A DNA stretch of 64,000 nt from Bradyrhizobium sp. Ghvi (GTDB lineage Bacteria; Pseudomonadota; Alphaproteobacteria; Rhizobiales; Xanthobacteraceae): positions 742,987 to 806,986 of the forward strand of contig NZ_FOVU01000004.1 in assembly GCF_900115265.1 (NCBI RefSeq), read 5' to 3'. Positions 1-6,686 of this stretch are shown piece after piece; position 1 is the first letter of the stretch; each line of letters begins with the position of its first letter. Below the pieces are notes generated by a model, which was not told the DNA's origin, ran no database searches, and was given only the letters and a program-made list of their open reading frames with translations. The position numbers were made by a program, and so were the translations under genes.

Positions 1-525
1 GACGACGTCGGCAATGGGAATACGAGTGAAGAAATCTCGGATGTCAGATCGAATGAACCAATGGTATCCATTGCGTACGGCGTTATCGATCAACGACAGC
101 CCCAGAGGGACACCTCGGCTTTGGATGCCGCCAACGCTGGTCGGCGTTTCCATGATGGCGCGGACGCTTGGTATTCCGGTCCAACGCCTTCGTGCATCTA
201 CATCTGAAGAGCTGTCGCCCTGCAGTACATCTAGAATGGCGCGGCGAACGATTCGATTTTCAATGGGAGCAACGACGAGAGGGCGTCGCCCGAGTTTACC
301 GCGGCCCTTTGGAAGCGCGACGCCTATCTCGTTTTCAAACGTAAACGACTGATTGCGCAACTGCCGCGCAAGTCGCTCGACATTGCTGAGCCAATTGGCA
401 TCAAAGCTTTTTGTTCTTCGAAAGGTTTCCGGGCTGAGCGAGGCCAGGCCACTTGCTCTCACGACTGCCCACGCAGGGTGTAGCACCGAACGGGAGCGAA
501 CCATTTTGTACAGATCGGCGCCCAT
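1..525 (-). CDS. Reverse transcriptase, N-terminal part (gene runs off the left edge)
   Basis: Reading leftward from an ATG at 525, 175 codons stay open to base 1. The protein shows the reverse-transcriptase entry region: LPKGRGKLGRRPLVVAPIEN (about residues 71-90), then NRIVRRAILDVLQ, a GGIQSRGVP segment, and IRSDIRDFFTRIP. The last matches RT motif A, and its first Asp, at bases 43-45, would be the first catalytic metal ligand. The YxDD motif and the rest of the palm lie outside the window, so the class cannot be assigned. The pattern resembles retron and defence-associated RTs more than group II intron RTs. The start has only a weak AACGAG upstream; the frame is open back to a stop at 628-630 without another ATG. 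The region is visibly less GC-rich than the flanking core genes, which suggests acquisition. The frame and RT identity are well supported; the biological class is inference. Confidence 0.82.
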   Translation of the reverse strand, partial: MGADLYKMVRSRSVLHPAWAVVRASGLASLSPETFRRTKSFDANWLSNVERLARQLRNQSFTFENEIGVALPKGRGKLGRRPLVVAPIENRIVRRAILDVLQGDSSSDVDARRRWTGIPSVRAIMETPTSVGGIQSRGVPLGLSLIDNAVRNGYHWFIRSDIRDFFTRIPIADVV

Positions 526-577
526 GTAATCTCGTTGGTGTGGGAGCCTATCGGTGAGCCTGCTCCCGGCCGAAGGA

Positions 578-1174
578 CTATCTCCGATCTCCAAGGCTCC
601 GAAGGCGCAGGGTGCGACCTTCGGGTGCTACCTGATCCGCAGAAGCGCTAGCCTCGCGGTCCACGCCCCCAGCCATACCGACGCTCACAAGGAGCCCAGC
701 CGCCAGAAGCGGGAAGATCGTTGCCGCAACAAACCGTGATGCGGCGCGCCGTGCCGGACGATTGGCACGTTTTTGCATGTGCGGGTCATCTAGTCCTCCT
801 GGTGCGCCGAGTAGCCTTTTTGAGCTTCCCGTCAAGGTTGACCAGCCACCCTCCGCGGCCAACGAGAAAGAAAAGCTACCGACCGTCCGATAGGTCCCCG
901 AAATGGCGAGGGCTACGGCCAGCTCACTTTCTGCCGGGCGCGAAGTCCGATCTCCAAGGCTCCGAAGGCGCAGGGTGCGACCTTCGGGTGCTACCTGATC
1001 CGCAGAAGCGCTAGCCTCGCGGTCCACGCCCCCAGCCATACCGACGCTCACAAGGAGCCCAGCCGCCAGAAGCGGGCGAATCGAACGCTCTAAGCCTATC
1101 CGAACAGAAGAAGAGCTACAATATATTCGGTCGGCCATCAGTGTTGTCCCCAACATATTGTGTCTTGGAGTCAA
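578..1174 (-). CDS. Uncertain 198-codon reading frame spanning both repeats
   Basis: This frame is open on the minus strand through both repeat copies, because the 363-base offset is a multiple of three. Each copy encodes the hydrophobic stretch PLLAAGLLVSVGMAGG followed by a polar tail. The second unit, read from an ATG at 778, gives a 66-residue product that starts with a basic stretch and would look like a secreted or membrane-anchored small protein. No convincing ribosome binding site sits at either start: a GGAGG lies 16 bases before the ATG at 778. I recognise no family. A non-coding, structured-RNA role for the region is at least as likely. Confidence 0.2.
   Translation of the reverse strand: MTPRHNMLGTTLMADRIYCSSSSVRIGLERSIRPLLAAGLLVSVGMAGGVDREASASADQVAPEGRTLRLRSLGDRTSRPAESELAVALAISGTYRTVGSFSFSLAAEGGWSTLTGSSKRLLGAPGGLDDPHMQKRANRPARRAASRFVAATIFPLLAAGLLVSVGMAGGVDREASASADQVAPEGRTLRLRSLGDRR
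583..713. repeat. 131-bp perfect direct repeat, copy 1
   Basis: All 131 bases are identical to 946-1076, at an offset of 363 bases. The copy begins 58 bases upstream of the reverse transcriptase start. It contains the hairpin at 599-624, and GGCTCC near its left end could pair with GGAGCC near its right end to close a larger fold. Just past the right edge the copies diverge (GAAGATCG here, GCGAATCG in the other copy). Confidence 0.95.
599..624. other. Hairpin inside repeat copy 1
   Basis: On the minus strand CCGAAGG pairs with CCTTCGG, and after one bulged T an inner CGCA pairs with TGCG around a CCC loop, giving about 11 base pairs. The same hairpin recurs at 962-987 in the second copy. There is no T-run after it, so it is not an ordinary terminator. 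It could be part of a structured non-coding RNA, which is inference. Confidence 0.6.
946..1076. repeat. 131-bp perfect direct repeat, copy 2
   Basis: Identical to 583-713 over its whole length, with 232 bases between the copies. Perfect identity implies recent duplication, gene conversion or strong constraint. The copy ends about 97 bases before the nrdJ terminator. Confidence 0.95.
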
Positions 1175-1199
1175 AAAGGGCGGCCTCTCGGCCGCCCTT
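1173..1199 (-). terminator. Rho-independent terminator of nrdJ
   Basis: AAGGGCGGCC (1176-1185) pairs perfectly with GGCCGCCCTT (1190-1199) around a TCTC loop. On the minus strand the stem is followed by a run of T. It lies 55 bases beyond the nrdJ stop and separates that core gene from the accessory region on the left. Confidence 0.9.
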
Positions 1200-1254
1200 C
1201 GTGGATGCCCGGGGCTCAGCTCCGGGGCATGACGGTCTTGAGTGAGCTACTGCC

Positions 1255-4200
1255 TCACGAACACCCAGTCGTGCTTCCACAAGTATCGCACTTCATGCAG
1301 GTCCCGTTCCGCACCAGCGTGAAGTTGCCGCACTCCGAGCACATCTCGCCCTCGTAGCCCTTGGCCTTGGCTTCGGCGCGGCGCTCGGCCTTGCTGGGGG
1401 CGGCGGTTGCTGCGCTGCCGGCCTTGCTCCACTGGAGCGCTTCGAGCTTCTCCGTCGGAGACAGATCGTGCTGGGCTTCCTGCTTCAGGGCGACGGCGCC
1501 TTCGAGGGCGTCGCCGACGCGGGCGCTGGCGCCGTGCGAGGCGAGGGCGGTGACCTTGCTGCCGCCTGATGGCGCGCTGTCGTTGCCCTGGGCAACCGCA
1601 GTCGTGCCGCCGCGCATCACCACGAGGTTGTCGGTGCGCGAGCGGGTGAGGCCGCGCGAGACCAGCTTGGTCGCGTGGTGGCTCGGCTCGTCGTCCGGCT
1701 CCTTGCCTTCCTCGACGCCCTTGCCGAGCGCATCAAAACCCGTCTCGTTGGGATCGACGTGGGCGAGGTCGAAGCGGCTGAGATAGCTCACCGCCAGCTC
1801 GCGGAAGACGTAGTCGAGGATCGACGTCGCATACTTGATGCTGTCGTTGCCCTGCACGGGACCCGCCGGCTCGAAGCGGGTGAAGGTGAAAGCGTCGACA
1901 TATTCGTCCAAGGGCACGCCGTATTGCAGGCCGAGCGACACCGCGATGGCGAAGTTGTTGATGAAGGAGCGGAGCGCCGCGCCTTCCTTGTGCATGTCGA
2001 TGAAGATCTCGCCGAGACGGCCGTCGTCATATTCGCCGGTGCGGAGATAGACTTTATGGCCGCCGACGACCGCCTTCTGGGTGTAGCCCTTGCGGCGGTC
2101 CGGCATCTTCTCGCGCTCGCGCATCACGATGATGCGCTCGACCAGCTTCTCGACGATCTTCTCCGAGACTTGGGCGGCGCGCGCGGCCATCGGCTTCTCG
2201 TAGAGGGTCTCGACCGCATCGTCCTCGTCCTCATCGTCGCTGATGAGCTGCGAGTTGAGCGGCTGAGAGAGCTTGGAGCCGTCGCGATAGAGCGCGTTGG
2301 CCTTCAGCGCCAGCTTCCACGACAGCATGTAGGCGGACTTGCAGTCCTCCACCGTGGCGTCGTTCGGCATGTTGATGGTCTTGGAGATCGCACCCGAGAT
2401 GAAGGGCTGCGCCGCCGCCATCATGCGGATGTGGCTCTCGACCGACAGATAGCGCTTGCCGATCTTGCCGCAGGGATTGGCGCAGTCGAACACCGGATAG
2501 TGCTCGGCCTTCAGGTGCGGAGCACCTTCCACCGTCATCGCGCCGCAGATGTGGACGTTGGCCGCCTCGATCTCGCGCTTGGTGAAGCCGACGGCCTGGA
2601 GCAGGTCGAAGCCGGGGGCTGCGATCGCTTCGGCACCGATTCCCAATTGGTCCCGAATAAAGTCTTCGCCAAAGGTCCACTTGTTGAAGGCGAACTTGAT
2701 GTCGAAGGCGGTCGGCAGGGCCTTTTCGACCTTGGCGATGGCGTCGTCCGTGAAGCCCTTGGCCCTCAGCGTGGTGACGTTGATGCCGGGGGCATTCGCC
2801 AGCGAGCCGTGGCCGACGGCGTAGGCCTCGATCTCCGCGATCTCGCTCTCGCGATAGCCGAGCGCGCGCAGCGCTGCGGGCACCGCACGGTTGATGATTT
2901 TGAAGTAGCCGCCGCCGGCGAGCTTCTTGAACTTCACCAGCGCGAAGTCGGGCTCGATGCCTGTCGTGTCGCAATCCATGACGAGGCCGATCGTGCCTGT
3001 CGGCGCGATGACGGTCGTCTGGGCGTTGCGATAGCCGTGCTTTTCGCCAAGCTCGAGCGCCGCATCCCAGGCCGCCTTGGCATGGGTGATGAGGTCCTGT
3101 TGCGGGCACGAGGCGTGGTCGAGCGGCACCGGGTTGACGGAGAGCGCCTCGTAGCCGCTCGCTTCGCCATGCGCGGCGCGGCGGTGGTTGCGGATGACGC
3201 GCAGCATGTGCGCGGCGTTCTTCTTGTAGCCGGGGAAAGTGCCGAGCTCGGCCGCGATCTCGGCCGAGGTCTTGTAGGTGATGCCGGTCATCACGGCGGT
3301 CAGCGCGCCGCAGAGCGCACGGCCTTCCTTCGAGTCATAGGACAGGCCCATGGTCATCAGCAGGCCGCCGATATTGGCGTAGCCGAGGCCTAGCGTGCGG
3401 AACTCGTAGGAGAGCTCGGCGATCGCCTTCGACGGGAACTGCGCCATCATCACGGAGATTTCGAGCACGATGGTCCAGAGCTGGCAGAGATGCTCATAGC
3501 CCTTGACGTCGAACTGCTTGGTCTCGGTGTTGTAGAACGTCAGCAGGTTGGCGGAGGCGAGGTTGCACGCCGTGTCATCCAGGAACATGTATTCCGAGCA
3601 CGGATTGGAGGCGCGGATGTCGCCGGACGCCTTGCAGGTGTGCCAGTCGTTCATGGTGGTGTTGAAGTGCAGGCCCGGGTCGGCCGAGGCCCAGGCGGCG
3701 TAGCCGATCTTTTCCCAGAGGTCGCGCGCCTTCAGCGTCTTCGTCACCTTCTTGGAGGTGCGGGCGTTCAGATTCCAGTCGCCATCAGTCTCGACCGCGC
3801 GCAGGAAGTCGTCCTTCAGCGAGACCGAGTTGTTGGAGTTCTGGCCCGAGACGGTGAGATAGGCTTCGCTGTCCCAGTCGGTATCATAGGTGTCGAACTG
3901 GATGTCCTTGTAGCCTTGCTTGGCGAACTGGATGACGCGCTTGATGTAGTTGTCAGGCACGAGGCTGCGGCGCGCCAGCTTGATCTCGCGGCGCAGGGCA
4001 GGGTTCTTCTCGGGGTCGAAGCAGTCATCGCCCGAGCCTTCGCAGTTCACGCAGGCCTTCAGCACCGCCTTGAGGTGCTTCTGGTTGATCTTCGAGCCGG
4101 TGACGAGCGCTGCGACCTTCTGCTCCTCCTTCACCTTCCACTCGATATAGGTCTCGATGTCGGGGTGATCGACGTCGACGACGACCATCTTGGCGGCGCG

Positions 4201-5025
4201 CCGGGTGGTGCCCCCGCTCTTGATGGCGCCCGCGGCACGGTCGCCGATCTTGAGGAAGCTCATCAGACCGGACGAGCGGCCGCCGCCGGACAGCTTCTCA
4301 CCTTCGCCGCGCAGGCGCGAGAAGTTGGAGCCGGTGCCGGAGCCGTATTTGAACAGGCGGGCTTCGCGAACCCAGAGGTCCATGATGCCGCCTTCGTTGA
4401 CGAGGTCGTCACCGACGCCCTGGATGAAGCAGGCGTGCGGCTGCGGATGCTCGTAAGCCGATTTGGACTTGGTCAGCTTGCCGGTGAAGGGGTCGACGTA
4501 ATAGTGGCCCTGGCCGGGACCGTCGATGCCATAGGCCCAGTGCAGGCCGGTGTTGAACCATTGCGGCGAGTTCGGCGCGACCATCTGCATGGCGAGCATG
4601 TAGCGGAGCTCGTCGTAAAAGGCCTGCGCGTCTTCGTCGGTCGAGAAATAGCCGCCCTTCCAGCCCCAATAGGTCCAGCAGCCGGCGAGGCGATCGAACA
4701 CCTGCTTGGAGGAGAGCTCGCTGACATAGCGCTCCTTCTCGGGGAGCTGGCTAAGCGCCTCGGTATCGGGCACGGAGCGCCACAGGAAGGAGGGGACGGA
4801 TTCCTCCTCGACCTTCTTCAGGCGCGCGGCAACGCCAGCCTTGCGGAAGTACTTCTGGGCGAGCACGTCGGAGGCGACCTGCGACCATTCGGCCGGGACC
4901 TCGACGCCGTCCATTTTGAACACAACCGAGCCGTCGGGATTCCTGATCTCCGACGTGGTCAGGCGGAATTCGATTCCCGCATAAGGTGACTGTCCCGAAG
5001 TGGTGTGGCGCCGCTCAATCCGCAT
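1255..5025 (-). CDS. nrdJ: Class II (adenosylcobalamin-dependent) ribonucleoside-diphosphate reductase
   Basis: This enzyme reduces ribonucleotides to deoxyribonucleotides for DNA synthesis, using adenosylcobalamin to generate the thiyl radical, so it needs neither oxygen nor an NrdB subunit. The 1256-residue protein carries NPCSE near residue 474, whose Cys is the expected thiyl site. The following ACNLAS holds one redox Cys, and C199 in HACFIQG is the likely partner. APTGTIG is the usual phosphate-binding loop. The C-terminal CSECGNF...CMKCDTCGS tail is a zinc-ribbon-like element with CxxC pairs, as in the long NrdJ forms of alphaproteobacteria. The start, MRIERRHTT, is preceded by a long gene-free stretch. 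The gene is monocistronic with its own terminator. No nrdA/nrdB partner or nrdR is nearby. Family assignment is firm. Confidence 0.97.
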   Translation of the reverse strand: MRIERRHTTSGQSPYAGIEFRLTTSEIRNPDGSVVFKMDGVEVPAEWSQVASDVLAQKYFRKAGVAARLKKVEEESVPSFLWRSVPDTEALSQLPEKERYVSELSSKQVFDRLAGCWTYWGWKGGYFSTDEDAQAFYDELRYMLAMQMVAPNSPQWFNTGLHWAYGIDGPGQGHYYVDPFTGKLTKSKSAYEHPQPHACFIQGVGDDLVNEGGIMDLWVREARLFKYGSGTGSNFSRLRGEGEKLSGGGRSSGLMSFLKIGDRAAGAIKSGGTTRRAAKMVVVDVDHPDIETYIEWKVKEEQKVAALVTGSKINQKHLKAVLKACVNCEGSGDDCFDPEKNPALRREIKLARRSLVPDNYIKRVIQFAKQGYKDIQFDTYDTDWDSEAYLTVSGQNSNNSVSLKDDFLRAVETDGDWNLNARTSKKVTKTLKARDLWEKIGYAAWASADPGLHFNTTMNDWHTCKASGDIRASNPCSEYMFLDDTACNLASANLLTFYNTETKQFDVKGYEHLCQLWTIVLEISVMMAQFPSKAIAELSYEFRTLGLGYANIGGLLMTMGLSYDSKEGRALCGALTAVMTGITYKTSAEIAAELGTFPGYKKNAAHMLRVIRNHRRAAHGEASGYEALSVNPVPLDHASCPQQDLITHAKAAWDAALELGEKHGYRNAQTTVIAPTGTIGLVMDCDTTGIEPDFALVKFKKLAGGGYFKIINRAVPAALRALGYRESEIAEIEAYAVGHGSLANAPGINVTTLRAKGFTDDAIAKVEKALPTAFDIKFAFNKWTFGEDFIRDQLGIGAEAIAAPGFDLLQAVGFTKREIEAANVHICGAMTVEGAPHLKAEHYPVFDCANPCGKIGKRYLSVESHIRMMAAAQPFISGAISKTINMPNDATVEDCKSAYMLSWKLALKANALYRDGSKLSQPLNSQLISDDEDEDDAVETLYEKPMAARAAQVSEKIVEKLVERIIVMREREKMPDRRKGYTQKAVVGGHKVYLRTGEYDDGRLGEIFIDMHKEGAALRSFINNFAIAVSLGLQYGVPLDEYVDAFTFTRFEPAGPVQGNDSIKYATSILDYVFRELAVSYLSRFDLAHVDPNETGFDALGKGVEEGKEPDDEPSHHATKLVSRGLTRSRTDNLVVMRGGTTAVAQGNDSAPSGGSKVTALASHGASARVGDALEGAVALKQEAQHDLSPTEKLEALQWSKAGSAATAAPSKAERRAEAKAKGYEGEMCSECGNFTLVRNGTCMKCDTCGSTTGCS

Positions 5026-5789
5026 GGTCTTGCCCCGTCCTTATCTTTGACCGGACTGCCTCCGTTCAGGCATCCGGGTCGTCATTTCATTTCGCGGCGC
5101 CGCTTTGGCCGTCGGCCGCAAGGCACCGCAGTTCAGCCGGTGGATCCGGCCCTGTTTTTTTCCCGACGCGATTGTCCGATGCGTGCATCGATCCGTCCCG
5201 CCGGCATATCCACACCCATCCGCCCCCAAGGGGATGTGTGCGACATGCGTTCAACGCCCCACTGTCACAACGTCTACCGATGCCATCCGAGCCTGTTGCC
5301 GGCCCGTTCTGGCGCCCGAAAAGTCCCGCTCATCAGGCAGACAAGCCCTCATTCCGCGGCCTTTGCTGGCTTGGCGGAGTGTCGATTTGCGAGACCCTTT
5401 GGGGGAGTGCCGGCGGGACGCAAACTCACTCGCGCCGAACGGACCGAAAGCTAGGACTCTCCGCTGCGCCCGTCAAGAACTAGTGCGAGTTCCTGAATCA
5501 AATACTAAATATGGTGGATTGCGGGGGATAACAGGGGGCAAGCCCACGCCTGTTGTGGAGGCAAGTATCAGTGAGTCCTCAGGGATTCCCAACCGAAAAA
5601 ATTTGCATTCCGCGATGATCACAACCCTTCATCCCGCTGTTCACAGGGCAGGTATATTTTTGGGCGATGGGATTGCGTCAGCCAGACTCACGTAATGGTA
5701 CGGAAGCTGAGGGCAGGCATGCCCGCCGAGGTGGTGGTCCGCCAGGCGAATCCGCGCCAAGTTGACCTCTGACTTGCCGGATACCCCAC
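5026..5789. other. 764-bp gene-free region upstream of nrdJ and a divergent permease
   Basis: No reading frame here looks like a real protein on either strand. It must hold the promoters of nrdJ (leftward) and the DMT permease (rightward). I looked for a cobalamin riboswitch, since the adjacent enzyme uses B12, and did not find the conserved B12 box. A possible NrdR site lies at 5502-5517. If that is near the promoter, the nrdJ transcript has a leader of over 400 bases. Confidence 0.7.
5502..5517 (-). promoter_or_regulatory. Possible NrdR box upstream of nrdJ
   Basis: On the minus strand the bases read CCACCATATTTAGTAT, which resembles the 16-bp partly palindromic NrdR box (consensus near ACACTATATATAGTGT). 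NrdR boxes usually come in pairs a whole number of helical turns apart; I could not identify a clear second copy, so this is tentative. It would place nrdJ under nucleotide-sensing repression. Confidence 0.35.
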
Positions 5790-6686
5790 ATGCTTGATTC
5801 GACCAGGCCGGTGCAACGCCCGCGCATCGCCCCGGCCGGCCTGATGTTCCTCGCGATCACCTCGATCGGCTGGGGCTTCAATTGGCCGGTCACGAAATTC
5901 CTCCTCGGTGAGCTGCCGCCGTTGACCCTGCGCGGCGTCACCGGCGTGCTCGGCGCGGTGCTGCTGGCCGCGCTGGCGCTGCTGCGCGGCGACAGCCTGA
6001 AGGTCGCTGGCGCGATCTGGCCGCGGCTGATCGCCGCAGCCGTGCTTAACGTCACCGGCTGGATGGTGCTGATGGGGCTGGCGCTGCTCTGGCTGCCGGC
6101 GAGCGAGGCGGCGCTGATCGCCTACACCATGCCGGTCTGGGCCTCGCTGATCGCCTGGCCGGTGCTGGGAGAGCGGCCGACGGTGCTGCGCACGCTGGGT
6201 CTGGTGATGGCCTTTGCCGGGCTCGCCTCGATCATGGGCGGCAACGGCATCGCCGCCAGCGCCGAGAAAGCGCCCGGGATCATCATGGCGCTGTGCGGCG
6301 CGCTCGGCTTTGCCGTTGGCACCGTATTCTCCAAGAAGTACCCGATCCATCTGCCGCCGATCACGGCCGCGGCCTGGCAGATCGGCATCGGCTGCCTGCC
6401 GATCTCGATCATCGGCCTCGTGATCGAGACCTCGCATCTGGATAGGGTGACGCCAACAGGCTGGTGGCTGCTGGTCTATTCCACCGTGGTGCAGTTCTGC
6501 ATCGCCTATGTCAGCTGGTTCGCCGCGCTCGCCCGCCTGCCGGCCTCGGTCGCGGCGATCGGCACCATGGCGGTGCCTGTGATCGGCGTCGTGGCGTCCG
6601 CGATCGCGCTGCACGAGCCGCTAGGGCCGGGCCAGATCGCCGCGCTGATCTTCACGCTCGCGGCGGTGGTGCTGGCGACGCGGTAG
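5790..6686 (+). CDS. DMT-superfamily (EamA) permease
   Basis: The 298-residue, very hydrophobic protein has about ten membrane helices in two EamA halves. The first half opens with the typical IGWGFNWPVTKF and ends near LGERPTVLRTLGL. The second starts near ALCGALGFAVG and ends with LHEPLGPGQIAALIF. Such proteins export or import small metabolites across the inner membrane; the substrate cannot be read from sequence. Its 3' end overlaps by 35 bases the end of the convergent hybrid kinase gene. A second, only distantly similar EamA protein lies at 47348-48217. Confidence 0.9.
   Translation: MLDSTRPVQRPRIAPAGLMFLAITSIGWGFNWPVTKFLLGELPPLTLRGVTGVLGAVLLAALALLRGDSLKVAGAIWPRLIAAAVLNVTGWMVLMGLALLWLPASEAALIAYTMPVWASLIAWPVLGERPTVLRTLGLVMAFAGLASIMGGNGIAASAEKAPGIIMALCGALGFAVGTVFSKKYPIHLPPITAAAWQIGIGCLPISIIGLVIETSHLDRVTPTGWWLLVYSTVVQFCIAYVSWFAALARLPASVAAIGTMAVPVIGVVASAIALHEPLGPGQIAALIFTLAAVVLATR

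Noticed and set aside
14..352. Plus-strand 112-codon frame at the left edge
   Set aside because: It is antisense to the reverse transcriptase frame, which has clear family motifs.
583..1076. Diversity-generating retroelement template/variable repeat pair
   Set aside because: The two 131-bp copies are identical, with no adenine-specific differences, and the visible RT motifs do not look like a DGR RT.
1675..3393. Long plus-strand open frame opposite nrdJ
   Set aside because: It is a codon-usage shadow of nrdJ on the opposite strand; the sequence is low in recognisable motifs, while nrdJ is intact.
5026..5789. Cobalamin riboswitch before the B12-dependent reductase
   Set aside because: I read the minus strand for the conserved B12 box and CCCCGC-type core and found only partial, wrongly ordered matches.
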